From contig CAYVRR010000004.1 of the NCBI GenBank assembly GCA_964453215.1, positions 1 through 64,000 on the forward strand: 64,000 bases of DNA. The letters run 5' to 3'. The notes under the pieces are model-generated. The model saw only the letters and a list, made by a program, of their open reading frames with translations. It was not told the DNA's origin and searched no databases. Origin of the DNA: SABI01 sp964453215 (GTDB lineage: Bacteria > Spirochaetota > Spirochaetia > Sphaerochaetales > Sphaerochaetaceae). Below, one piece after another: positions 43,169 through 52,770 of the stretch (position 1 is the stretch's first letter; every line of letters starts with the position of its first letter). The translations under genes were made by a program, and so were the position numbers.

Positions 43169-44419
43169 ATGAACGCGGCATTACAAGTACTCCAAGAGAG
43201 AGGATTTATTAAACAGTGCACACATGCTCAACAGCTCAGTGACAGAATGGATAGTGAAAAACTTACATTTTATCTTGGAGTTGACCCTACAGGGAAAAGT
43301 ATTCATATCGGTCATATGGTTCCTTTCTTTGCAATGCACCATCTTCAAGAACATGGACACCATCCAATAGCACTAGTTGGTGGGGGAACGAGTTTAATTG
43401 GAGATCCTTCTGGGAAAACTGAGATGAGAAAAATGCTCACTCCAGAGCAGATAGTCTCTAACAGTGCAGCATTAAAAGATCAACTTGGCACTGTTGTAGA
43501 CTTTAGTGACCACAAAGACCCTACAAAAGGGAATGCCATCATGTTAAACAACTATGATTGGCTTGGAAAACTCAACTACATAGAATTCCTCAGAGATATT
43601 GGAAAACACTTCTCTGTGAATCGGATGCTCACTTTTGAAAGTTATAAACAACGCCTTGAGAGGGGATTGAGCTTTATTGAGTTTAATTACCAACTCCTTC
43701 AATCATACGATTTTCTTGTATTACACCAAAACTATAATGCCACCCTTCAAATTGGGGGTGATGATCAGTGGGGAAATATTGTTGCAGGGATTGAACTGAT
43801 TCGTAAAATAGAAGGAAAAGAGAGCTATGGACTCACCTTCAATCTTATTAGTCGCAGTGATGGTCAAAAGATGGGCAAAAGTGAAAAAGGGGCAGTATTC
43901 TTAGACCCTGAGATGTTTAGCCCTTACGACTTCTTCCAATATTGGAGAAATGTAAATGATGAAGATGTTATTAAATTTTTAAAACTTTTCACCTTTTTAC
44001 CCCTTGATGAAATTAAAGAGTATGAAGATCCAAAAAGAAACATTAATGAAGGAAAAGAGCGATTAGCATTTGAGCAAACAAAAATTATTCATGGCGAAGA
44101 AGAAGCAGATAAAGCCCTCATCGCAGCCAAAGCTATGTTTGGTTCCCAAAAGATAGTATCGACAGAAGGGCTCCCATTCATTACACTATCTAAAGAGACT
44201 TTAGAAGGTGGAGTTGGTGCAATAGAACTTTTTGCAATGACAGACCTTTGTTCTACCAACAGTGATGCAAGGCGTTTGATTCGTCAAGGTGGAGCCTCTG
44301 TGAACGATAGAAAGATAGAAGATGAGAAATCTATTATTGACGTATCTTGGGTAGATGAAGATGGATTTCTTCTTTTGAAAGCAGGAAAAAAACGATACTT
44401 CAAAGTAGTCGTTGAATAA
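43169..44419 (+). CDS. tyrS: Tyrosyl-tRNA synthetase
   Basis: 416 residues. The HIGH motif appears in GVDPTGKSIHIGHMV (about 46-49), VGGGTSLIGDPSGK follows, and the signature loop is QKMGKSEKG (about 233-241). The C-terminal S4-type RNA-binding domain includes ARRLIRQGGASVND. Its length fits the TyrRS with HIGH-containing N-terminal domain and S4 tail. Third of three adjacent synthetase genes. Confidence 0.96.
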   Translation: MNAALQVLQERGFIKQCTHAQQLSDRMDSEKLTFYLGVDPTGKSIHIGHMVPFFAMHHLQEHGHHPIALVGGGTSLIGDPSGKTEMRKMLTPEQIVSNSAALKDQLGTVVDFSDHKDPTKGNAIMLNNYDWLGKLNYIEFLRDIGKHFSVNRMLTFESYKQRLERGLSFIEFNYQLLQSYDFLVLHQNYNATLQIGGDDQWGNIVAGIELIRKIEGKESYGLTFNLISRSDGQKMGKSEKGAVFLDPEMFSPYDFFQYWRNVNDEDVIKFLKLFTFLPLDEIKEYEDPKRNINEGKERLAFEQTKIIHGEEEADKALIAAKAMFGSQKIVSTEGLPFITLSKETLEGGVGAIELFAMTDLCSTNSDARRLIRQGGASVNDRKIEDEKSIIDVSWVDEDGFLLLKAGKKRYFKVVVE

Positions 44420-44465
44420 AAGATAAAGGCACCCACCTTACATATGGGTAAAATGGAGCGTAGAT

Positions 44466-45467
44466 ATGAAGAATATCACGATTAATAAAAAATTCGGTAT
44501 TGCTATGTTGATGGTTATACTCGTGATGACTTCTCTTTTTTCACAAGCTGTGCAAGAAGCACAAAATAAGAGAGATCAAGTTGTAATTAATATGGGCGTT
44601 ATGAAAGGTCCAAGTGGCTTTGGTGTTGCTGGTATCACTCAAAAAGGGGGCAAGATTGATGAGATCACCTCATTTAATGTAAAAGTACATGGCTCCTTTA
44701 ATGAAGTAATTGCAAAACTTGCTAATGGAGAACTTGACATTGCAGCTCTTCCCACAAACGTTGCCGCAAATTTGTATGCTAAAGATGTCCCTATAAAGTT
44801 AGCTGCTGTTACTGGTGAAGGAATGCTTCAATTCATTACAACAGATCCAACTATTACAGAGTTTCCTCAATTACAAAATAGATCAATTGCTATTCCAGGA
44901 GCAGGTGGAACTCCAGATCAACTGACACAAATTTATTTTACTGCCTTTGGGTATGATACTACAGAATTTGTTACACTCGATTATTCAATTTCTGCTCCAG
45001 CTCAACTAACTCAGATGTATATTGCAGGGAAAAAAGATTTAGTTGTACTACCAGAGCCATTTTTGTCAATGGCAAAAGCTAAAGAACCCAATAGTATTGT
45101 CCTCCTTGATTATCAAAACTTATGGCAAGCACTTACAGGAACCCCTAACTATCCAATGACAGTTCTTGTAGTGAGAGATTCATTTATTGAAAAGTATCCT
45201 CACCTGCTTTCTGTTGCTCTTAATGAGGTAAAGGAGAGTATTGAATGGGTTAATGAATATGTTGAAGAAGCCTCTATAGAGATTGAAAAACAAGGTATTA
45301 TGAGTAAAGATTTGGCTAAATTAAGTATTCCCAATTGCAATTTAAACTTCATATTAGCCCAAGATGCATATGATAGCATCGATATGTATTACAATGTCCT
45401 CTATGGATTTGATTTTGAGTCAATTGGTTCAAAAGTACCAGATGAAGATTTCTACCTGGAAAACTAG
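44466..45467 (+). CDS. ABC transporter substrate-binding protein (NMT1/SsuA-like)
   Basis: 333 residues. The signal peptide ends near SLFSQAVQEA without a lipobox. KGPSGFGVAGITQKGG, ELDIAALPTNVAANLY, and QLTQMYIAGKKDLVVLPEP are typical of the nitrate/sulfonate/taurine and thiamine-precursor binding family. The ligand is unknown; no TPP riboswitch fits in the 46-base gap after tyrS. GGAG lies nine bases before the ATG. It is in one operon with its permease and ATPase. Confidence 0.87.
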   Translation: MKNITINKKFGIAMLMVILVMTSLFSQAVQEAQNKRDQVVINMGVMKGPSGFGVAGITQKGGKIDEITSFNVKVHGSFNEVIAKLANGELDIAALPTNVAANLYAKDVPIKLAAVTGEGMLQFITTDPTITEFPQLQNRSIAIPGAGGTPDQLTQIYFTAFGYDTTEFVTLDYSISAPAQLTQMYIAGKKDLVVLPEPFLSMAKAKEPNSIVLLDYQNLWQALTGTPNYPMTVLVVRDSFIEKYPHLLSVALNEVKESIEWVNEYVEEASIEIEKQGIMSKDLAKLSIPNCNLNFILAQDAYDSIDMYYNVLYGFDFESIGSKVPDEDFYLEN

Positions 45468-46230
45468 ACTCATAGTAGTCTTTTCTACCCTCGCACTCCT
45501 ATTGTCTTGGTACATAGGAGCGCGGGCTCTTAACATACCAGTATTACTCCCATCCCCCATTCATACCTTTGAAGCACTTGGCAGCATTGTGATGCATAAC
45601 CTATTTTGGCAACATGTCTCAACAACACTCATAAGGGGGGCTGTGAGCTTTCTCATCATCGTGTCAGTCTCGACATTACTTGGATTACTAAGTGGATTTT
45701 TCCCTTTCATGAAAGCATTTCTTACACCACTGTTAGTAATATGTAAAGCAACTCCGGTGATGGCAATTATCTTACTCGCGTTCATTTGGTTTACAAGTGG
45801 AACAGTTCCTTTATTTAGTGCTTTTCTCATGGGCTTTCCTGTCATGTTTGTGCAGGTAGAGGAGGGCGTTCACCACATATCTAAGGAGTTAGATGAAGTG
45901 ACGCGGGTCTATAAGTTTTCAAGAAGAACAAGATTCTTCCATTTTCACCTCCCATCAATGACACCTTTTTTAATTACAGGATCTAAAAGTACCCTTTCAA
46001 TGATTTGGAAAGTTGTTATTGCAGCTGAAGTGCTCACTGTGCCCTCTTTTGGAGTTGGTTCGAAAATGAGCCTCGCACAAGTAAATTTAGAGACAGCTCA
46101 GGTGATCTCTTGGACACTTATCGCCATATTCCTTACAGCACTAAGTGATCTAATATTCTCACTTTTATTAAAAGAGTCAACCCGAAATAGGGAGAGAAGA
46201 AACACTTCTCTAGTTGAGGATTTACCATGA
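45442..46230 (+). CDS. ABC transporter permease (SsuC/TauC-like)
   Basis: 263 residues from ATG 45442; an in-frame ATG at 45364 would overlap the binding-protein gene by 104 bases and add a polar, non-signal stretch, so it is not favoured. About six helices; the cytoplasmic EAA loop reads HHISKELDEVTRVYKFSRR and the end LAQVNLETAQVISWTLIAI is characteristic of the family. It overlaps the binding-protein end by 26 bases and the ATPase by four. Confidence 0.87.
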   Translation: MKISTWKTRLIVVFSTLALLLSWYIGARALNIPVLLPSPIHTFEALGSIVMHNLFWQHVSTTLIRGAVSFLIIVSVSTLLGLLSGFFPFMKAFLTPLLVICKATPVMAIILLAFIWFTSGTVPLFSAFLMGFPVMFVQVEEGVHHISKELDEVTRVYKFSRRTRFFHFHLPSMTPFLITGSKSTLSMIWKVVIAAEVLTVPSFGVGSKMSLAQVNLETAQVISWTLIAIFLTALSDLIFSLLLKESTRNRERRNTSLVEDLP

Positions 46231-46940
46231 TAATAGACTCCATCGACAAGTCCTATCAATTTTCAAATCAAGTGATTCCCGTATTAGATAATTTCTCTCT
46301 TCAAATTGCACCTGAAACTATTGTTGCCCTTATTGGTCCCTCTGGCTGTGGAAAAACTACATTGTTAAAGATTATTGGGGGAATTGAAACTTCTGATAAT
46401 GGAGAGATTATTCGAGAAGAGGGGGAGGAGGGGAGTGTAAGCTTTCTCTTTCAAGAACCTCGCCTATTTCCATGGTTAACCATTCTTAAAAATATCACTA
46501 TCGTATTACGGGCTCACATTGATAGTGAGAAAAAGAGAGAAGTGATTGCAAAAGAGTATTTAGAGTTGGTGAAGCTAGAGAAGTTTATGAATGTGGTTCC
46601 GTCCCAGCTTTCTGGTGGGATGAGACAAAGGGTTTCAATAGCACGCTCCTTTGCTTATCCCTCGAGTGTAATGTTGCTCGATGAACCGTTTCAATCCCTC
46701 GATGCTTCCCTTAGGTGGTCTCTTGTTGACTCTTTTAGAGAACTGTATGAGAGAGAGAAAAAAACTACCCTTTTTGTAACTCACGATGTTCATGAAGCCA
46801 TTTTACTAGCTGATGTGATTGTACAACTCTCTCATGGCCCTATGAAGGTAATAGATACCTACACTATTGATAAAAAGAGAGAAAAGAGGAGCCTTGCAGA
46901 CCCCTCTTTAGTTTCAATAATAAGTAATTTTTATACGTAA
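46227..46940 (+). CDS. ABC transporter ATP-binding protein (SsuB/TauB-like)
   Basis: 237 residues. Walker A GPSGCGKTT (37-45), Q-loop SFLFQEPRLFPWLT, signature LSGGMRQRVSIARS and Walker B MLLDEPFQSLD are complete. It overlaps the permease (ATGA) and, convergently, the last ten bases of gdhA. Confidence 0.92.
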   Translation: MIIDSIDKSYQFSNQVIPVLDNFSLQIAPETIVALIGPSGCGKTTLLKIIGGIETSDNGEIIREEGEEGSVSFLFQEPRLFPWLTILKNITIVLRAHIDSEKKREVIAKEYLELVKLEKFMNVVPSQLSGGMRQRVSIARSFAYPSSVMLLDEPFQSLDASLRWSLVDSFRELYEREKKTTLFVTHDVHEAILLADVIVQLSHGPMKVIDTYTIDKKREKRSLADPSLVSIISNFYT

Positions 46941-48292
46941 CCTTGATCTATCATTGCATTGGCTACTTTTAAGAAACCTGCGATATTCGCTCCATCAACT
47001 AAATTCCCTTTTGTACTATATTGAATAGCTGTTTGGGAGATATTCTTGTAGATCCCTTTCATGATTTTCAATAATTCATTGTCTACTTTTTTTGCAGTCC
47101 ATTGAATTCTTGATGAGTTTTGAGCCATTTCTAATCCACTTACAGCAACACCCCCTGCATTTGCAGCTTTTGCTGGAGCAAAAAGAACTCCACTATCAAG
47201 AAACAAATCAATTCCCTCAATACAGGTTGGCATATTTGCCCCTTCAGCAACTAACCGTATCTTATTTTCAACAAGATGGAGTGCATCTTGCTTATTTATC
47301 TCATTTTGGGTTGCACAAGGGAAAGCAAGGTCTGCTGGGAAATTCCAAATTGGGTTGTAGGGGAGACTTCCATTGTGAGGAATATATTGAGAGGAGGGGT
47401 ATTTATGAGCATAAGAGGCAATTCTTCCCCGCTCAATATTTTTTAGTTGTTTCACATAAGCGAGCTTTTTATTGTCAATTCCATCTGGATCATATATACA
47501 TCCTGATGAGTCGCTCAATGTTACTACCTTTACATTAAACTCATTGAGTTTTTCAACTGTAAATTGGGCAACGTTTCCAGAGCCACTTACCAGGGCAACT
47601 TTATTACTAAGAGAGTCATTATTATCTTCTAACATCGCACCAGCAAGATATACAAGGCCATATCCTGTTGCTTCTGGTCTAATAAAAGAGCCACCCCAAA
47701 TAGGACTCTTTCCTGTAAGAACTCCAGTAAATTCATTTCTTAGGCGTTTGTATTGACCAAACATATACCCTATTTCCCTTTTGCCAACCCCAATATCACC
47801 AGCTGGAACATCGAGATAGGGTCCAATATGGCGCTGTAGTTCAGTCATAAAACTCATTGTGAACTTCATTACTTCTGCATCACTTTTCCCTTTAGGGTCA
47901 AAATCACTTCCCCCTTTGCCTCCTCCTAAGGAGAGTCCAGTTAAACTATTTTTGAAAGTTTGTTCAAAGGAGAGGAATTTAATAATACTTAAGTTTACAG
48001 AGGGGTGAAAACGTAATCCCCCTTTATAAGGACCAAGAGCACTGTTCATCTGAACTCTAAATCCTCTATTGATTTCTAATAGCCCCTCATCATTTATCCA
48101 CGGTACTCGAAAGATTATTGTCCTTTCAGGCTCAATCATCCTCTCAATGACTTTATGGTAGGTGATGTGGGGTAAATCATCAATAATTTTGTCGAGTGAG
48201 AATAGAAATTCTTGTACCGCTTGGTGAAACTCAACTTGGTGTGGGTCTTTTTGTTTCATTGCTAGAAACATTTGGTTCGTGGCAGGTTTCAT
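46931..48292 (-). CDS. gdhA: Glutamate dehydrogenase (NADP-type)
   Basis: 453 residues, normal for hexameric GDH. PWINDEGLLEINRGFRVQ, GPYKGGLRFHP, GLSLGGGKGGSD (catalytic lysine area, K126) and DVPAGDIGVGKREIGYM match class I GdhA, and the Rossmann part has SGSGNVAQF. It assimilates ammonium into 2-oxoglutarate. GGGAG precedes ATG 48292. It is preceded by a 126-base gap and lies downstream of the AEC gene on the same strand. Confidence 0.95.
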   Translation of the reverse strand: MKPATNQMFLAMKQKDPHQVEFHQAVQEFLFSLDKIIDDLPHITYHKVIERMIEPERTIIFRVPWINDEGLLEINRGFRVQMNSALGPYKGGLRFHPSVNLSIIKFLSFEQTFKNSLTGLSLGGGKGGSDFDPKGKSDAEVMKFTMSFMTELQRHIGPYLDVPAGDIGVGKREIGYMFGQYKRLRNEFTGVLTGKSPIWGGSFIRPEATGYGLVYLAGAMLEDNNDSLSNKVALVSGSGNVAQFTVEKLNEFNVKVVTLSDSSGCIYDPDGIDNKKLAYVKQLKNIERGRIASYAHKYPSSQYIPHNGSLPYNPIWNFPADLAFPCATQNEINKQDALHLVENKIRLVAEGANMPTCIEGIDLFLDSGVLFAPAKAANAGGVAVSGLEMAQNSSRIQWTAKKVDNELLKIMKGIYKNISQTAIQYSTKGNLVDGANIAGFLKVANAMIDQGYV

Positions 48293-48397
48293 GTATGACT
48301 CCCTTCATATTTAGGTATTCCTCAATATTGCAACAAACTTTACCAACAAATGGGATGTTTAGTAAAGTATATGTATACGATAATTTTTATATTTTCT

Positions 48398-48416
48398 GTA
48401 TACTATGATACGTTTT
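48398..48416 (-). promoter_or_regulatory. Motif upstream of gdhA shared with the gltX promoter region
   Basis: On the minus strand AAAACGTATCA, two bases, then GTATAC. The same two blocks without the two-base gap occur at 40308-40324 upstream of gltX, same orientation relative to the gene. The first block with following TAG also occurs in xylB coding sequence, so chance is not excluded. Confidence 0.3.
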
Positions 48417-48418
48417 CG

Positions 48419-49357
48419 TTAAATAAGTCCTGCTGCAAGGAGGGCAAAAGTGATGAAAAACAGAGTAATTATTGATAAAAATGTGGTAAACAGTATAATT
48501 AGTCCAGCTAATTCAGCATCCCCATCCATATTAAGTGCCATTGAGTAAGAAGATACAGCTGTGGGAGAAGAAAACATTGCCATAAGAATTACTAAACTCT
48601 CACTTCTAAAGCCCATAAGAATAGCAGCTGTGATTCCGATAAGGGGTGCGATAATGAGTTTTCCCGCAATTGCAACAATAAGTTGTACTTTACTATCGTT
48701 AAGGGTGTGAAAGGAAACAGAGCCTCCTAAAATGATGAGGGCGATAGGAGTCGCAATACTCGCAATCTCAATAATAAACATTTCAATTATGGTGGGAAGG
48801 TGTAGGGGAGTTAATACAAAAAGGTATGCAGCAATAGAAGCAATAATAAGGGGATTCGTTACTATCTTTTTCCCTATCTTGAATATATCTACCTCTTTAT
48901 TACGAAATACTTCTAGAGATATCACTGAAAGAACATTGATAAGGGGAACTACAAAAGAGACTAAAATTGTAGCTTCACCCAAAGAGCCCTCTCCATATAA
49001 ACTCGTAGCTACGGGAATTCCAAATAGGATGAAGTTACTTCTACTCATTGCCTGCACCATCACCCCCCTTTTCTCATTTGCCTTCTCTATTCTTGGGACA
49101 AAGAGCATAAAAAGAGTGAAAAGAGTGGTGAGGGAAACAAGAGCGAAAATAATCAACTTCCCATTAAAATCTTCTCCAATATCACTATGATAAATGTTGT
49201 TAAAAAGTAGAGCTGGTAAGAAGAGGGTGAAGATAAGTTTATTAAACTCTTTAAAGGTAGAGTGGGACAAAATATTCAATTTTCGAATAGAAAACCCTAA
49301 TAAGAGTTTAAGTGCTAGTGGGAATACGACCATAAATGAAGTAATAAAAAGATTCAT
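48419..49357 (-). CDS. AEC-family transporter (auxin efflux carrier / malonate permease type)
   Basis: 312 residues in about ten helices. The N-terminal half has FSIRKLNILSHSTFKEFNKL and FLPALLFNNI; the C-terminal repeat has PIALIILGGSVSFH and SSPTAVSSYSMALNMDGD, the typical AEC pattern. Substrates are organic anions such as malate, malonate or auxin-like acids. Ribosome site is weak. It lies between the deaminase and gdhA on one strand. Confidence 0.88.
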   Translation of the reverse strand: MNLFITSFMVVFPLALKLLLGFSIRKLNILSHSTFKEFNKLIFTLFLPALLFNNIYHSDIGEDFNGKLIIFALVSLTTLFTLFMLFVPRIEKANEKRGVMVQAMSRSNFILFGIPVATSLYGEGSLGEATILVSFVVPLINVLSVISLEVFRNKEVDIFKIGKKIVTNPLIIASIAAYLFVLTPLHLPTIIEMFIIEIASIATPIALIILGGSVSFHTLNDSKVQLIVAIAGKLIIAPLIGITAAILMGFRSESLVILMAMFSSPTAVSSYSMALNMDGDAELAGLIILFTTFLSIITLFFITFALLAAGLI

Positions 49358-49436
49358 GAAGCCAACTATACCCAGTAGTGAGACCGAGTTACAATTACTA
49401 AGGAGAAACTAAGTCTAAAAAGATGAGCTGTTTTAA

Positions 49437-50726
49437 TCATATTCTCCCTAAAATCCCTTTCCATTGCTTCTTTATTGCCTCTTTTGTTTTTTCTACATCA
49501 AGATAGGTAAACTCTTTATTTTTATAAACAATATTCCCTTTAATAAAAACTGTATCAACATCACTACTCTTTGAAGAAAAGACTACTGCGCTAAAAGGAT
49601 TGTTCATAGGGGAGGTGTGGATCTTGTTTGTATCGATGAGGACAATGTCAGCATCTTTACCAACTTCGATACTTCCTGAACTCTCTTCTCTATTAAGGGC
49701 AATAGCTCCGTTAATAGTTGCACTTGCTAAAATATCATATGGAGTGATTGCAATGGGGTTATGGGTGATAGCTGCACTCACCATTGCAGCAAGTCTCATC
49801 TCTTTAAACATGTCGAGGGTATTATTAGAAGAGGAGCCGTCGGTGCCAAGAGCCACAAGAATAGATTGATTCATATATTCAGCAATTGGTGCAATTCCAT
49901 TACCAAGTTTACAGTTACTTGATGGGTTGTGGATAATATTGGCTTTCGTTCTTTTGAAAATTTCAATATCCCCTTCTCTTGGGTGAACTACATGGGCTAA
50001 GTTTGTCCTATGTGTGAGGGCACCAATTGAATCAAGATAGGCTATTGGACTACAATTATTATTTTTATAAGACTCTTCTACTTCAAATAATGATTCACTT
50101 GCATGAGTGTGGAGGTTTAGGTTCTCTTGTTTGGCAATGTCTCGAGCTAATTCATAGGTAGCACTAGGGCAAGTATAGATTGCGTGTGGGGCAATATCAA
50201 AGGTAAGAGAGCCACCACTTTTCCCCCTTATATCTTTTAGAGGATTAAGAGAATCATCTATTCTCTTACGTGATTCTTTTTCATCTCCAAAGAGGGTGAG
50301 CCCAATATTCGCCTTCATGTTGTTCTCTATGACAGCGTGAGCAGTTACTTGATTAAAAAAGTACATATCAGCAAAACAAGTCGTTCCACTCATAATCATC
50401 TCAGCAATAGCGGCATTGCTTCCAATGAGAATATCCTCTTCAGTTAACACCTTCTCATAGCGCCACACTTGGTTTAGCCACGCTTCGAGGGTAGGGGCAG
50501 TGTCGTTAAAGTTTTTAAAGTACTGCATAGATGCATGGGTGTGTGCATTAATTAAACCAGGAATTGCTATATAATTATTGCCATCAATACGAGTATCTGG
50601 AATAAAAGATGGGTCAATTTCTCCAACACCAACTATTTTTTCATCCTCTATTGCAATAGAGCCAATAACATATTTCTCTTTTTCATTCATTGGAAGAATG
50701 AGTGTATCTTTAATAAGTATTTTCAT
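49437..50726 (-). CDS. mtaD: 5-methylthioadenosine/S-adenosylhomocysteine deaminase-type amidohydrolase
   Basis: 429 residues from ATG 50726; an ATG at 50744 would add six residues and neither has a clear ribosome site. Metal ligands appear in INAHTHASMQYF, LHTHASES (the catalytic region), LAHVVHP, and ALGTDGSSSNNTLDMFKEMRLA, the pattern of MtaD/TrzA-like enzymes. It would deaminate MTA or SAH to the inosyl forms, linking with mtnP-mtnA. Guanine or chlorohydrolase relatives (SsnA) cannot be excluded. A strong hairpin separates it from fucI. Confidence 0.87.
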   Translation of the reverse strand: MKILIKDTLILPMNEKEKYVIGSIAIEDEKIVGVGEIDPSFIPDTRIDGNNYIAIPGLINAHTHASMQYFKNFNDTAPTLEAWLNQVWRYEKVLTEEDILIGSNAAIAEMIMSGTTCFADMYFFNQVTAHAVIENNMKANIGLTLFGDEKESRKRIDDSLNPLKDIRGKSGGSLTFDIAPHAIYTCPSATYELARDIAKQENLNLHTHASESLFEVEESYKNNNCSPIAYLDSIGALTHRTNLAHVVHPREGDIEIFKRTKANIIHNPSSNCKLGNGIAPIAEYMNQSILVALGTDGSSSNNTLDMFKEMRLAAMVSAAITHNPIAITPYDILASATINGAIALNREESSGSIEVGKDADIVLIDTNKIHTSPMNNPFSAVVFSSKSSDVDTVFIKGNIVYKNKEFTYLDVEKTKEAIKKQWKGILGRI

Positions 50727-50777
50727 ATTAAAAGATACTATCATAGATATATAAATTTAGTCATCTATCTATTACAG

Positions 50778-50801
50778 AAGGGCACCAAAGATGGTGCCCT
50801 T
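50778..50801. terminator. Perfect 10-bp hairpin after fucI
   Basis: AAGGGCACCA (50778-50787) pairs with TGGTGCCCTT (50792-50801) around AAGA, 33 bases past the fucI stop on the minus strand. It is GC-rich but has no U-run, so it may be a weak terminator or a 3'-end stabiliser. Confidence 0.55.
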
Positions 50802-50834
50802 ACATAGTTGGAGAATAGAAAATAGTCTTATTGA

Positions 50835-52652
50835 CTAGCTATAGAGTGGCCCATATGTAGCACATGCTCTATAATCAGAGCCCTCTTTGTCACTTCCAAA
50901 GGCGTTCCAGGAAGAAGGTCTAAATATATCATCTTCACACACATTGTGCATATTTACGGGGATACGTAACATAGAACATAACGTGATAAGATCAGCACCA
51001 ATATGCCCATAGCTAATTGCACCATGGTTAGCTCCCCAGGCAGCCATGACAGAATAGACATCTTTAAATGGAGCATTATTCTCTTCCAGACGAGGGACAA
51101 ACCAGGTAGTTGGCCATGTTGGGTCTGTTCGTTTGTTTATCTTCTCAAATACTTGTTCAGGAATATCACATGTCCACCCTTCAGCAATTTGCATCACGGG
51201 GCCTAATCCTTTTACAAGATTGATTCTAGACATTGTCACAGGCATTTCACCTTTTGTTAAGAATGTAGAAGAGTATCCACCACCTCTAAAATAGCCCCCA
51301 TTTGCAACACTAAATGAGGAGTTTTTAAGGGTGTTTTTCACATCTTCTTCAGTTATGTCCCAAAAGTGTTTCATGAGAGGATTCCCTTTGTCATCTTTCA
51401 TAGCACCAGTTGCATCAAGGGTCGTTGCTCCTGAGTTAATGAGGTGGATAAAGCCATCTTTAGCTCTTCCCTCAGGTTTCCATCCAGTGACCCTTTCGAT
51501 AGCACTAGGTGACCAGTAGGTTCTCACATCACTAAATATCTGAGCTCTGTTTGTAAGGAGTTTTCCAAAGAGCATACTTGCTCCATTAAGAAAATCATTT
51601 TCAGTTGCCATTACAAAAGGTTCCCGAATTCCATTCCAATCGAAACTTGTTGTGAGCATTGTTTCCATGAAGTCCCCATTAGGGCGAAAATCTGTCCACT
51701 GACGTTGTCCTTGAAATCCACTAAAGAGAGCGTTATGTCCCTGAGCTTCCTCTTCAAAACCAAGTGAAGCAAGTTTTTTATTTCCGATCATCAAATCTCG
51801 GCCAATCATCACCATTTTGATTACATAGTCCCAGTCTTCTTCTCTTTGTTCTTTACTTCGTTGGTACTCAGGTGGGTTCACTGTATCTACTTCTTCCCTA
51901 CAGTTCTCTTTTACCCACTCTTTTGCAATTTTTAGTTCTTCTTTATCATATATCTCTTGCTCAACACGGCGAGCAATTTCACTCATATCTACAACTTCAC
52001 TTCTCATTCCTAAATAAGATTGAAGGAAATCTTGATCAACAATAGATCCAGCGATTCCCATCGACATTCCACCAATAGAGAGGTAAGATTTATCTCTCAT
52101 GGTAGCAACAGCGAGTCCGCTACGGGCGAAACGGAGAATTTTTGTTTTGACATCTTGAGGGATTGACGTGTCATCACTATCTTGGACATCTTTGCCATAG
52201 ATTCCAAAAGCTGGGAGTCCTTTTTGTGTGTGAGCTGCTAACACTGCAGCGAGATATACTGCCCCTGGTCGCTCTGTACCATTAAATCCCCATACTCCCT
52301 TTACAGTGAGAGGATCGTCATCAAATGTTTCAGTTCCATAGCACCAACATGGAGTAACTGTGAGGGTGACGGCAACATTCTCTTTTTTAAATTTAGCTTT
52401 ACACTCTGCCGATTCTAACACACCACCAATAGTGGTATCTGCAATAACACACTCAACTTTTTCTCCATTTGAGTGTCTTAGATTTGAAGAAATAAGAGAG
52501 GAGGCTGCAATTGCCATGTTCATGGTTTGCTCCTCTAATGATTCTCTCACCCCTTTTCTTCTTCCATCAATGGTGGGTCGAATCCCGATTTTAGGGAGAT
52601 CCCCAGCATACCGTTTTTCACCTGTTATGTGTGTATTCTTATTATTTGCCAT
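50835..52652 (-). CDS. fucI: L-fucose isomerase
   Basis: 605 residues, normal for the hexameric Mn-dependent enzyme. PKIGIRPTIDGRRKGVRESLE opens the protein; VTPCWCYGTETFD, KGVWGFNGTERPGAVYLAA, AEGWTCDIPEQV and the C-terminal WGANHGAISYGHIGADL match FucI. It converts L-fucose to L-fuculose and also uses D-arabinose. AGGAGG precedes ATG 52652. It is divergent from fucU; no fuculokinase or aldolase is in the window. Confidence 0.95.
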   Translation of the reverse strand: MANNKNTHITGEKRYAGDLPKIGIRPTIDGRRKGVRESLEEQTMNMAIAASSLISSNLRHSNGEKVECVIADTTIGGVLESAECKAKFKKENVAVTLTVTPCWCYGTETFDDDPLTVKGVWGFNGTERPGAVYLAAVLAAHTQKGLPAFGIYGKDVQDSDDTSIPQDVKTKILRFARSGLAVATMRDKSYLSIGGMSMGIAGSIVDQDFLQSYLGMRSEVVDMSEIARRVEQEIYDKEELKIAKEWVKENCREEVDTVNPPEYQRSKEQREEDWDYVIKMVMIGRDLMIGNKKLASLGFEEEAQGHNALFSGFQGQRQWTDFRPNGDFMETMLTTSFDWNGIREPFVMATENDFLNGASMLFGKLLTNRAQIFSDVRTYWSPSAIERVTGWKPEGRAKDGFIHLINSGATTLDATGAMKDDKGNPLMKHFWDITEEDVKNTLKNSSFSVANGGYFRGGGYSSTFLTKGEMPVTMSRINLVKGLGPVMQIAEGWTCDIPEQVFEKINKRTDPTWPTTWFVPRLEENNAPFKDVYSVMAAWGANHGAISYGHIGADLITLCSMLRIPVNMHNVCEDDIFRPSSWNAFGSDKEGSDYRACATYGPLYS

Positions 52653-52691
52653 TAGGCGCCTCCTATGATATAGTTAACATGTTATGAAACA

Positions 52692-52705
52692 TGGAAACGT
52701 TTACA
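52692..52705. promoter_or_regulatory. LacI/CcpA-type operator between fucI and fucU
   Basis: TGGAAACGTTTACA is a near-palindrome centred on CG, one base from the cre-like consensus bound by LacI-family regulators. It overlaps the expected -35 region of fucI. No LacI-family gene is in the window. Confidence 0.55.
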
Positions 52706-52722
52706 TTACATGTAGTATGACA

Positions 52723-52741
52723 TGCAAAATCTAATTTTGCA
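52723..52741. repeat. Inverted repeat in the fucU leader
   Basis: TGCAAAAT (52723-52730) and ATTTTGCA (52734-52741) are perfect arms around CTA, 30 bases before the fucU ATG. It may be a second operator or a leader hairpin. Confidence 0.45.
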
Positions 52742-52770
52742 ATAATAAAATGTGTAAGGAGGAGTGTAAT

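Noticed and set aside
44420..44465. TPP riboswitch before the NMT1-like binding-protein gene
   Set aside because: Only 46 bases separate it from tyrS, too short for the aptamer, and no conserved aptamer blocks are present.
45364..45441. Upstream ATG for the SsuC-like permease
   Set aside because: It would overlap the binding-protein gene by 104 bases and add a polar stretch before the first helix.
47092..47756. Plus-strand frames opposite gdhA
   Set aside because: Antisense shadows of a conserved glutamate dehydrogenase; no translation signals.
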